Notes under the pieces: generated by a model
Told to the model about the DNA's origin: nothing
Databases searched by the model: none
The model's input: only the letters and a program-made list of their open reading frames with translations
NCBI GenBank assembly: GCA_003330885.1
Contig: CP030277.1
Location: 620,001-684,000 of the forward strand
Source: Rhodobiaceae bacterium
Lineage (GTDB): Bacteria; Pseudomonadota; Alphaproteobacteria; Parvibaculales; Parvibaculaceae
Direction: 5' to 3'
Length of the DNA stretch: 64,000 nt
Program-made: the position numbers and the translations under genes
Shown: in pieces, positions 27,245 through 34,836 of the stretch
Layout of the letters: every line of letters begins with the position of its first letter
Numbering within the stretch: position 1 is the stretch's first letter

Positions 27245-29101
27245 ATGCCGGTGGTCACAGTATTTACCGCACGCAAGATCATCACCATGGACCCATCATT
27301 GCCCGACGCAACAGCCGTCGCTGTATCTGAAGGTCGGATCATGGCTGTTGGATCTCTCGAGGCCATGGAGCCATGGTTTAAGGGAAGGGATGTCACAATT
27401 GACGACCGCTTTGCCGACAAGGTTCTCATGCCGGGGTTCATCGACAACCATGTTCACCCATTTCTGGGGGCTCTTCTCACACCCATGGAGATTATTGCGC
27501 CGGAGCCATGGCGCATGGCAGGGGGCGATATACATCCCGCAGCTAACACGCCCAAAGAATATGAGGCCCGGTTAAAGGAGCGCCTTGCCGCGCGAACTGA
27601 CACGGGAGAACCCTTCATCTCCTTCGGGTATCAGCCACTGGAACACGGACAATGGGGGCGCCCCGAACTCGACAAAATCGCACCAGATAGACCCGTCGTT
27701 CTTTTTCAACGCTCTTTCCATGAGACGTTTTTAAACAGTGCTGCAATGGCGGCCCTGGGATTGACGGAAGACGTGGTCGGTGATCATCCGCAGGTTGATT
27801 TTGCGCAGGGCCATTTCTTTGAAACCGGCAACATGATGGTCATGGGCAAACTCATGTCGACCCTGTTGGCTGATGATTGGTACCGAAAGGGCCTCGGCAT
27901 CACCTGCGATCTGATGCTTCAAGGAGGCATCACGACCGCCGCCGACATGTTATTTGGCACCATCAGTCCAGACTTTGAGCTGGCAGCCATTGATGCCGTT
28001 ATTGAGCAGCCAAAACGGCCTATGCGGGTCGTGAACGTTTTTGACGGTCGCGGCTTCAGCAACCGGGCGTCCGGACGTGGTAATGGCGCGCCGGATGCAG
28101 AGATCGACTTTGCTGCCGGGCAGGGCGCGATGGAAGAGCTTCTTGGAAAAGACGAGGGCCGCGTGCGATTTCTGAAAGCCGTGAAGCTCTTCGCTGACGG
28201 CGCCATGTTCTCGGCACTCATGCAGATGAATGAGCCGGGCTATACTGATGGGCATGAGGGCGAATGGATCATGACGCCGGATGTCCTGGCTGGCGGCGTA
28301 AGACATTTCTGGGAAGCGGGCTATCAGATCCATGTCCATGTAAATGGGGACAAGGGTATGGACTCCGTACTTGATGCGCTTGCCCAGGCACAGGATGCAA
28401 AGCCACGGTTCGATCATCGCTTTATGATGCATCATGTGGGTTTTCACACCAATGCGCAGTCAACCCGTATGGCCGCTCTTGGGGCGCACGCGAGCGTGAA
28501 TCCTTATTACATTCACGCACTTTCAGACACACTCTCGGAGCTTGATCTCGGTCCTGAACGCGGGGGGCAGCTCGTGCGATCTCAATCCATTTTGCGCAAC
28601 AACATGAAGGTCTCTTTTCATTCAGACTTCATGATGGCACCGCTTGAGCCACTCTTCCTCGCCTGGTGCGCGGGGGCACGCGTGACCCGTTCTGGCCAGC
28701 AGGTGTCACCGGAAGAGCGTTTGAGCCTGGAGCAGGCTCTGCGCGGTATCACCATTGATGCCGCCTTTGCGCTCGGCATGGATGATGAGATTGGATCCAT
28801 TGTTGCTGGCAAGAAGGCAGACTTCGCAGTCCTAGAAGACGACCCGTTTGACCTGGGCGTTGACCGTTTGAAAGACGTGCGCGTGGCGGGCGTGGTCTTC
28901 GAAGGGGCGGTCACCATGTTGACCAAGTCAGTGGCCTCAGTCTTTGGCGAGACGGGACGCATGCCTGTGCCGGATCCGGCACACAATCCGCTGGAGGTCA
29001 GTCATTGCTGCCACGATGTCGACCCATGTGGACACCTGCAAGAAATTGCGGCGTGGATCCACGCCATGCCCGAGGATGTGCTGGGAGATCGTTTGGCCTA
29101 G
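27245..29101 (+). CDS. YtcJ-like amidohydrolase
   Basis: The protein of about 618 residues belongs to the metal-dependent amidohydrolase superfamily. A small beta-sandwich edge (VVTVFTARKIITMD) is followed by MPGFIDNHVHPFLG with the metal-binding H69.H71. Later come IHVHVNGDKGMDSVLDAL, MMHHVG, and FHSDFMMAPLEPL with the likely catalytic Asp, then GSIVAGKKADFAVLEDDPF closing the sandwich. This is the YtcJ/AepA type; the substrate is unknown. The start at 27245 follows a short AGAAG and fits the family; the frame is open back to 27026 but that stretch has no family similarity. Its stop overlaps the convergent CapA gene's stop in a shared CTAG. Confidence 0.85.
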   Translation: MPVVTVFTARKIITMDPSLPDATAVAVSEGRIMAVGSLEAMEPWFKGRDVTIDDRFADKVLMPGFIDNHVHPFLGALLTPMEIIAPEPWRMAGGDIHPAANTPKEYEARLKERLAARTDTGEPFISFGYQPLEHGQWGRPELDKIAPDRPVVLFQRSFHETFLNSAAMAALGLTEDVVGDHPQVDFAQGHFFETGNMMVMGKLMSTLLADDWYRKGLGITCDLMLQGGITTAADMLFGTISPDFELAAIDAVIEQPKRPMRVVNVFDGRGFSNRASGRGNGAPDAEIDFAAGQGAMEELLGKDEGRVRFLKAVKLFADGAMFSALMQMNEPGYTDGHEGEWIMTPDVLAGGVRHFWEAGYQIHVHVNGDKGMDSVLDALAQAQDAKPRFDHRFMMHHVGFHTNAQSTRMAALGAHASVNPYYIHALSDTLSELDLGPERGGQLVRSQSILRNNMKVSFHSDFMMAPLEPLFLAWCAGARVTRSGQQVSPEERLSLEQALRGITIDAAFALGMDDEIGSIVAGKKADFAVLEDDPFDLGVDRLKDVRVAGVVFEGAVTMLTKSVASVFGETGRMPVPDPAHNPLEVSHCCHDVDPCGHLQEIAAWIHAMPEDVLGDRLA

Positions 29102-30348
29102 CGGGTAAGAACACGTCGACAGGCGCGCGCAATGCGTGTGGCCATGCTTTGCGATACGGCAGCTGGAGCAGTCGCTTCAGAACAGGCGCTATCCTCTGCC
29201 TGTGGATTACACCAGAGCCCGGAGCCATCCTCCTGCACGCGAAACTGCAAACCCATCGCGCCGCGCTCAGGAGCATCGAGCTGAGCGGACAGATGATTGA
29301 GGACCGCCACACGCAGAGCGGCAGGTTCTGGTGCCAGGGGTTTGGTCGCGCGGTGCATATCCGCCAGCGGCACCACACGAACGGAGACGAGCGATAGGCT
29401 GCCGTCATCAGCACGCGCCAGTCGGACACGACCCAGTAATCCAAAATCATGGCAGAGATCATGCCGCCCCATATTTTGCATCCCCAGATGCAGAAAATTA
29501 CCGAGGCCGTAGAAGATGAGACCGATGCCACTTGTAGGCATTTCAACCATCTCCACGCCGGTAGCGATGTGCTTGTGATGACCAGCAATGATAGTCAGAC
29601 CGTCTGGCGCAATGGCAGAGCGAAAACGCGCGCGGCTTGTCTCTGATGTTGCAGGTTGGAACTCGCGCCCGTAATGGACGCCAAGGATGCGCAGCTTTGC
29701 GTTCGCTCCCTGGAGAGCTGCGCTTACAGTCTCAAAGTCGTTTGGGTAGGTAAGCATGCCGGCCTTTGAGCTTGTGGTCGGAAGCCCCCAACCGCCAATG
29801 CCGATGGAGGCAATGGCCACCGGCGTTGTGCCAACAGAAAATTGATGTGGGGCGGCGGCCTCTTCGCGTGTGCGCCCTAGACCGGGAAAGGCGAGCAGCC
29901 CGCCTGTGCGCATGGCCTCCAAATGGAGGAGTGTCTCACCAGCGCCCCGCTGCCTATAGTCAAGCGCGTGATTGTTCGCCAGTGAAAGGGCGTTGATTCC
30001 AGCGCCGACAAACGCCTCAATGGCTTCGGGATGGGTTCGGAAGGTAAAGCGCTTGGAAACACTGGGAAGATCGTTTCGCGCTGTAACGGCAGTTTCCAGA
30101 TTGGCAAGCACAATGTCCGCACTGAGTTCGTGGCGGATGCCGGACAGCGCATCGTCAATGCGCACCAGCTGACCCTGCTTATAGCCGCCCTCAGGCGTGA
30201 CACGCGCACCGGCACTGTTAAAGCCCGTGTCCCCAACGATGACAATGTCTATCGTCTCGTCCGCGTGCGCGCTTTGCATGGGTGCAAGGACTGCGAAGAG
30301 ACACACCACGCCCAGCACGATCAGACTTCGTGTGTCGAGACCAATCAT
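29098..30348 (-). CDS. CapA family metallophosphatase-like protein
   Basis: The 416-residue protein has a signal peptide (LIVLGVVCLFAVLAPMQSAHA, about 9-29) and the CapA/PGA_cap fold: IDIVIVGDTGFNS, DIVLANLETAVT, GINALSLANNHALDYRQRG, and LTIIAGHHKHIATGVEM with LIFYGLGNFLHLGM. The histidines and aspartates of these motifs are the metal ligands of the calcineurin-like fold. CapA proteins are linked to polyglutamate capsule synthesis, but many stand-alone copies have unknown substrates. It overlaps the end of the TetR gene by 4 bp (ATGA), so the two are coupled. Confidence 0.85.
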   Translation of the reverse strand: MIGLDTRSLIVLGVVCLFAVLAPMQSAHADETIDIVIVGDTGFNSAGARVTPEGGYKQGQLVRIDDALSGIRHELSADIVLANLETAVTARNDLPSVSKRFTFRTHPEAIEAFVGAGINALSLANNHALDYRQRGAGETLLHLEAMRTGGLLAFPGLGRTREEAAAPHQFSVGTTPVAIASIGIGGWGLPTTSSKAGMLTYPNDFETVSAALQGANAKLRILGVHYGREFQPATSETSRARFRSAIAPDGLTIIAGHHKHIATGVEMVEMPTSGIGLIFYGLGNFLHLGMQNMGRHDLCHDFGLLGRVRLARADDGSLSLVSVRVVPLADMHRATKPLAPEPAALRVAVLNHLSAQLDAPERGAMGLQFRVQEDGSGLWCNPQAEDSACSEATAPAAVSQSMATRIARACRRVLTR

Positions 30349-30992
30349 TTCGCGCTGGAGTGGAAGATCAGCTCGATGATGGCGTCGCCATGTGCCTTTA
30401 CCGCCTTTGGCGTCTTGATATCTCCGCCAGGAAAAGAATTTGTGAGCGCGCTGAGCGCCATCGGAAATGAGCCACCATGAGTGATCATGAAAAAGAGAGT
30501 GCGTTCAGAAACATTTGGAATAGCCCCCTCCTGTTTTGCACCCCGGATCAATTTGGATAGTTGTTTGTAGAAGGGCTGGACCACATGTTGAGCGATATAC
30601 TTGCCTCGTTCGTCGGTCTTGTCTCCATCGAAGACAATGATCCGGCTGAGTTGTGGCCATTTCGCGGACATGGCAATGAAATCCCGGATCGCGTCTTTGA
30701 GTTGGGCTGAGTTGCTGCTCACGGGTGCAGAGGCGGTGGCGCCCAAATCTTCCTCAATCTGGCTTATCAAATGATTGATCGCCGCGATCCAGACCTCGTG
30801 CTTTGAACCAAAATAGTAGCGCGTGAGCGCCACATCGGCGCCAACCTCTGTGGCGATTTGACTTAAGGACACACCATCAAAACCGCGGGCACCGAAATGC
30901 TCGACCGCGGCGTCCAGGAAAGCACGCCGCAAGTCATCTGATTTCTCTAAACGGGGGCGCCCTCGAGATCGCTCAGAAGATGTATGTGCCAT
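30345..30992 (-). CDS. TetR/AcrR family transcriptional regulator
   Basis: The 215-residue protein opens SERSRGRPRLEKSDDLRRAFLDAA, then the HTH at about 40-65 (GVSLSQIATEVGADVALTRYYFGSKHEVW). The rest is the helical ligand domain. It lies 33 bp downstream of the MBL-fold gene and overlaps the CapA gene, so MBL-TetR-CapA probably form one operon. A perfect palindrome at 32111-32126, in front of this operon and the divergent DAPG-hydrolase-like gene, is a likely operator for it. Confidence 0.9.
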   Translation of the reverse strand: MAHTSSERSRGRPRLEKSDDLRRAFLDAAVEHFGARGFDGVSLSQIATEVGADVALTRYYFGSKHEVWIAAINHLISQIEEDLGATASAPVSSNSAQLKDAIRDFIAMSAKWPQLSRIIVFDGDKTDERGKYIAQHVVQPFYKQLSKLIRGAKQEGAIPNVSERTLFFMITHGGSFPMALSALTNSFPGGDIKTPKAVKAHGDAIIELIFHSSAK

Positions 30993-31025
30993 GCTGAATT
31001 CATACCTTGATGGATATCGATTTCT

Positions 31026-32072
31026 CTATTCTATCAGCGTAATCCGCATCCCGTCTCGGGCCATTACCAGCTCGCCGTCATAGATGTCGTCCATGCCGCT
31101 ACTGTAGTGTTGCTCTGCGACAAAATTTGATGGGATAGGAGGGATCAGATGTGTGAGAACCAGCTTTTTCACATCGGCTTCTTTTGCGACACGGGCGACC
31201 TCAAGCGTCGGGGTATGGACCGCGCTGATAAGGGCGAGCCGATCGGGGTCCACCGGACCACCAAACTGCCGCAGCGCCGAGGCAATCTGCTCCATCATGT
31301 CGAGATTGACCGCTTCGTGAATCAGCATGTCGGCACCATCTGCATGTTTGGCGATAGCGGGTGTGTATTTCGTGTCCCCACTCACCACCACTGTCTTACC
31401 GCCATAGGATACTCGATAACCATAGGCATAAGGCCAGTCGGGATGGTCTACCCGGAAGGCCTCCACAACCAGTCCGTCAGCATCATAGACCACCACAGCA
31501 TCTTCATTGTCGATGGTGACTTCCGTCGCTTGGCCTAACTTCACCGTGGTTTCCAGATATTCAACGCCAAGCACACGCTGGCGTTCTTCAATATCGTTTG
31601 AATATCCCTGGTGAATGCCGTCGAGAAGCTGTTGCGTGCCTGGAGGGCCCACAACATTCACATGATGCTGCCGTCCCATCAACCAGCTGCTGTGCAACAC
31701 GTCGGCAACACCAGACATATGATCAGAATGCAGATGGGTCAGGAAAACAGCTTCAAGTTTTGTGAAAGGAGACGCTGTCGCACTCAATTGCCTGGATGCA
31801 TTCTGCCCCGCGTCGAACAGGAAGAATTTTCCAGCCGCGATAACCCCGAGGCAGGGTTGGGACCGATCCGGGAAGAATTGAGGTGTTCCGGTGCCGCAGA
31901 AGATCAATTCAAAGCGGGTCGAGGAAATTTCCTGTGAGGCCACACCTTCCTGCACGCCCCGTTCTATCTGCCAGTTGATCAAGGTCGAGCGATTGGCGCT
32001 GAGTAGAACAATCGCGAGTGCGGATAAACCTACAAAACCGCCGAGCGCAAACAGAAGTCGTGGAATTTTCAT
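31026..32072 (-). CDS. Exported MBL-fold metallohydrolase (RNase Z/AttM-like)
   Basis: The 348-residue protein has an N-terminal membrane/signal segment (about 6-25, LLFALGGFVGLSALAIVLLS). The metallo-beta-lactamase fold follows with HLHSDH at 113-118, FCGTGTPQFFPDRSQPC before it, KTVVVSGDTKYTPAI, and the late histidine in LVLTHLIPPIP. This arrangement is closest to RNase Z/arylsulfatase-like MBL proteins that hydrolyse small esters or phosphates outside the cytoplasm. As the first gene of a predicted operon with TetR and CapA, and divergent from the DAPG-hydrolase-like gene, it may process a related exogenous compound. Confidence 0.85.
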   Translation of the reverse strand: MKIPRLLFALGGFVGLSALAIVLLSANRSTLINWQIERGVQEGVASQEISSTRFELIFCGTGTPQFFPDRSQPCLGVIAAGKFFLFDAGQNASRQLSATASPFTKLEAVFLTHLHSDHMSGVADVLHSSWLMGRQHHVNVVGPPGTQQLLDGIHQGYSNDIEERQRVLGVEYLETTVKLGQATEVTIDNEDAVVVYDADGLVVEAFRVDHPDWPYAYGYRVSYGGKTVVVSGDTKYTPAIAKHADGADMLIHEAVNLDMMEQIASALRQFGGPVDPDRLALISAVHTPTLEVARVAKEADVKKLVLTHLIPPIPSNFVAEQHYSSGMDDIYDGELVMARDGMRITLIE

Positions 32073-32110
32073 CAGAGGATCCTTTGGTTTCCGACGTCAC
32101 ATGTCATAAA

Positions 32111-32126
32111 TTCTATGATCATAGAA
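32111..32126. promoter_or_regulatory. Perfect 16-bp palindrome in a divergent promoter region
   Basis: TTCTATGATCATAGAA is identical to its reverse complement. It lies between the divergent starts of the MBL-fold gene (32072) and the DAPG-hydrolase-like gene (32189). The nearby TetR gene makes it a good operator candidate. Binding is inferred. Confidence 0.65.
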
Positions 32127-32188
32127 AAAACTAGAAAAATCTATATACATGGAATAAAATGCCGATGTCCAGACGGAAAGGTTTGACC

Positions 32189-32929
32189 ATGAAAAAGGCG
32201 ATAGGGGTTTTGGGTGGGGCGGCACTAGTAGTTGCCATCTGGGGCTGGGTGCCGTTTGGCAACACCATCAATCCGGATGACGCGCTTGCGCCGGGCTATG
32301 ATGCGCTTGAAACCGGTGTGGAGCGCCTCGCAGACGGGACCTATCACGTGTCTGCCCTGACCCGCATGCCAGATGTCAAAGCGGAAATGGTGTCATGGTG
32401 GTTCACAGATTTCCTGCAGACAAGTGAGCACTATTCCTGGTGGCACCCAACTGCCCATGTCTGGATGGACTGGGAAAACAAAACCCCTGGCGAGATCGTG
32501 GGCGCAAGTCACCTGGTCCATGAATATATCGGCGGTGAAATGCAGAAGCTCCGCATCCAGTTTGTTCCGCCGGAGCAAGTGTTGGGGCCGCTTCCTGAAT
32601 TGGTGGAAGGCACTTTTGTTCTCTGTGCACGGGCGGGACTTTTGGACGAGCCAATCTACGTCGCCAAAATGTGCCATGTTGTACGCGATACGCCATGGGG
32701 CGCGGAGATGCGCAGCAATTTCTGGATGGGTCATGTCGCCCGCCGGGAGGGGAATGAAGCAGTCACCTCGATTGAGGGCATCTTGGGCAACACAGCCCTG
32801 GTAAGGTACCTTCTGCTGGACGAACAGGCTGCCACGGCACTCATGATCCATGCGATAGAAGAGATGGGATATCTGTCAGATCTTTTGCCTGCGCTTTATG
32901 CGCGCGAGACCGCAGCGGCGTCTGATTGA
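32189..32929 (+). CDS. DAPG hydrolase (PhlG)-like domain protein
   Basis: The protein of about 246 residues starts MKKAIGVLGGAALVVAIWGW, a membrane anchor or signal. It then shows the PhlG-type pattern LAPGYDALETGVERLADGTYHV, DVKAEMVSWWFTDFLQ, YSWWHPTAHVWMDWE and HLVHEYIGGEMQKLRI, with the Glu/His residues used for zinc binding. PhlG cleaves a C-C bond of 2,4-diacetylphloroglucinol, a Pseudomonas antibiotic; relatives act on other acylphloroglucinol-like or unknown compounds. ATG 32189 with an AAAGG site is preferred over ATGs at 32159 and 32165. The divergent MBL-TetR-CapA operon is probably functionally linked. Confidence 0.75.
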   Translation: MKKAIGVLGGAALVVAIWGWVPFGNTINPDDALAPGYDALETGVERLADGTYHVSALTRMPDVKAEMVSWWFTDFLQTSEHYSWWHPTAHVWMDWENKTPGEIVGASHLVHEYIGGEMQKLRIQFVPPEQVLGPLPELVEGTFVLCARAGLLDEPIYVAKMCHVVRDTPWGAEMRSNFWMGHVARREGNEAVTSIEGILGNTALVRYLLLDEQAATALMIHAIEEMGYLSDLLPALYARETAAASD

Positions 32930-32951
32930 GCAGGGCGCTACTGAAGTCCGG

Positions 32952-33845
32952 TCAGAGCATAGAAGCGGCGTAGGGGGTCTTTAGCTTCTCGGCGAGAAAG
33001 TCCATCACCACCCGAATGCGCTTATTGTGGCGGACATCTGCGTGACAGGCGAGCCAGAGCTCAAGCGGCGGCACCCGCGTGTCCGGTAAGACCTGTGTCA
33101 CATCTGACCATTTGGACACCATGCCTATATGAAGCGGGCCAATACCAATCCCAGTGCGAACCGCATTGATTTCCGCAATGTCATTGTCACACCGAAACCC
33201 AAAGTCACTTTGTCGAAGTGAGACACCTGCGGCCTCATAAGCGCTGATCAAACCGGTGTTGCGGTCCTGACCAACAAGCACGTGATCTCTCAGGTCAGCG
33301 GCCCTTTGCGGGGCAGGGTTTCGCGCAAGGTAGCTCTGGTGGGCAAACAGCCCGAGCGGCAGATCGACAATTTTGCGGGCGATGAGATCATTCTGGTCAG
33401 GACGAAAAAGCCGGATGGCAATATCAGCATCTCGCTGAAGCAGGTTTGACACCTGATTGCTTACATCGAGCTCAATCTCGATTTCCGGATGGTCCAAGAT
33501 GAAAGGGGCGAGCAGTCCCGGCAAAAGCAGCGTCCCGAATATCTCATTGGCGGAGATGCGAACGGTGCCCTCAATCCGGTCTTCAAGGCCCGCGGCGACA
33601 CGCTCAAACTCGGTCGCCGTGTCCATCATCTCATTTGCGGCGCTTAAGAGGTCGGAGCCTTTGGGCGTCAGGCGCATGCCTTCGCGTCCCCGGGTGAAAA
33701 GGCTGAGCCCGAGAGAATCTTCCAAAAGGTCAATGTGACGGCCAACCGTCGGCTGCGTGAGGCCAAGCTGCCGCGACGCGGCCAGGAGTGAGCCGCATTT
33801 GGCGACCGCATGAAATGTTCGGATGTGTTCCAACTGCAGGGGCAT
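32952..33845 (-). CDS. LysR family transcriptional regulator
   Basis: The 297-residue protein starts MPLQLEHIRTFHAVAKCGSLLAASRQLGLTQPTVGRHIDLLED, a textbook LysR winged HTH. The effector domain follows from about residue 90 (GTVRISANEIFGTLLLPGLL...). The start at 33845 is chosen because it begins the HTH domain; an in-frame upstream start at 33878 adds MIFSINILIFL, which is unlikely. It is divergent from the SRPBCC gene at 33975 and is probably its regulator. Confidence 0.9.
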   Translation of the reverse strand: MPLQLEHIRTFHAVAKCGSLLAASRQLGLTQPTVGRHIDLLEDSLGLSLFTRGREGMRLTPKGSDLLSAANEMMDTATEFERVAAGLEDRIEGTVRISANEIFGTLLLPGLLAPFILDHPEIEIELDVSNQVSNLLQRDADIAIRLFRPDQNDLIARKIVDLPLGLFAHQSYLARNPAPQRAADLRDHVLVGQDRNTGLISAYEAAGVSLRQSDFGFRCDNDIAEINAVRTGIGIGPLHIGMVSKWSDVTQVLPDTRVPPLELWLACHADVRHNKRIRVVMDFLAEKLKTPYAASML

Positions 33846-33974
33846 GAGGAATATTAAAATATTTATGGAAAATATCAAGAAAACGAGAATTTATATAAAA
33901 AAGAAAATATTCAATTCTGAGGTCCGACACATCAGAGCCGCCCGGCTGGCTTGCGATCAAAAGGACCAAATAAC
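33846..33974. promoter_or_regulatory. A/T-rich divergent promoter region, LysR/SRPBCC
   Basis: The 129-bp gap is strikingly A/T-rich between about 33846 and 33920, against GC-rich flanks. It has repeated AATATT and AAAATATT elements. This is the expected place for LysR binding sites and both promoters. No single clean operator could be fixed. Confidence 0.4.
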
Positions 33975-34487
33975 ATGCGCAAATTTATCAGGATCACCGC
34001 ACTCATCACAGTCGCAGCCATTGCCATCTATGGGATCGGCAGAGTGACGGGCCCCTCGGTTTACACAGAAATCGAAATTGCGGCACCAGCTCCGGCGGTC
34101 TGGGCCGTATTGGCCGACACAGAAGGCCATGCAGACTGGAATCCCTTGATCATCTCCATGGAGGGGGAGGTCAAAGAGGGTGCACAATTGCGCAATGTCT
34201 TGCAGCTGCCAGGTGCATCGCCGATGGAATTCACACCCCGGGTGCTGGTTGCGACCGAAAATGTCGAGCTGCGGTGGCTGGGCGATGCAGGTGTGCCCGG
34301 CATCTTCGACGGCGAGCACTATTTCCTGCTGGAGGAGACAGGCGGCGGCACGACCCTGTTTCGTCATGGCGAGAATTTCACGGGCTTTCTGAGCTATCCG
34401 ATCTTCGCCTTTATCGGTGACGACACAAAAGCGGGTTTTGAAGCCATGAACGCTGCCCTGAAGCAGCGGGTCGAAGGCAGCCTTTGA
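33975..34487 (+). CDS. SRPBCC (START/Bet v 1-like) protein with N-terminal anchor
   Basis: The 170-residue protein begins MRKFIRITALITVAAIAIYGIGRV, a membrane anchor or signal. The SRPBCC fold then follows: YTEIEIAAPAPAVWAVLADTEGHADWNPLI, the usual first strand and helix, and TTLFRHGENFTGFLSYPI near the end. This fold binds hydrophobic ligands in a deep cavity. The start at 33975 has AAGGA upstream. It is divergent from a LysR gene that probably controls it. Confidence 0.85.
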   Translation: MRKFIRITALITVAAIAIYGIGRVTGPSVYTEIEIAAPAPAVWAVLADTEGHADWNPLIISMEGEVKEGAQLRNVLQLPGASPMEFTPRVLVATENVELRWLGDAGVPGIFDGEHYFLLEETGGGTTLFRHGENFTGFLSYPIFAFIGDDTKAGFEAMNAALKQRVEGSL

Positions 34488-34541
34488 GCGGGCCACGATC
34501 CTAGAGGGAGGTCGAGTATCATTTTCTCAGGAAAGAAAGAT

Positions 34542-34615
34542 TGGCTGGGGAACTAGGATTCGAACCTAGACTACCTGAGTCAGAGTCAGGCGTCCTACCA
34601 TTAGACGATTCCCCA
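34542..34615 (-). tRNA. tRNA-Gln (anticodon CTG)
   Basis: Read on the minus strand, the 74-nt sequence begins TGGGGAATCGTCTAATGG and ends GTTCGAATCCTAGTTCCCCAGCCA-type, with the CCA encoded. The acceptor stem is TGGGGAA / TTCCCCA, the T arm carries GGTTCGAATCC, and the anticodon loop is CTCTGAC inside a CCTGA/TCAGG stem. This gives CTG, which reads CAG as glutamine. It occupies most of the 313-base gap between the SRPBCC gene and ppx; nothing else is seen there. Confidence 0.96.
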
Positions 34616-34836
34616 TCCGGGTGGCTTCGCGCGGGCCAAAGGCCTGCTGAAGTGGGCCAGAACTTATGTGTCGCGAGCCTTGCCGTCAACCAATGGATAT
34701 TCCCCTTAATCCGGCCATTCCTTCGTCTGGCTGAACCTGTTAGGCTCTCCTCAACTAACGATTAAAGGACCCTGGTTGAGACGGGCGAACAAGGCGCAGA
34801 TTGCTTTGTGAGGGCCGTATTCCCAGGTGGATCGAT

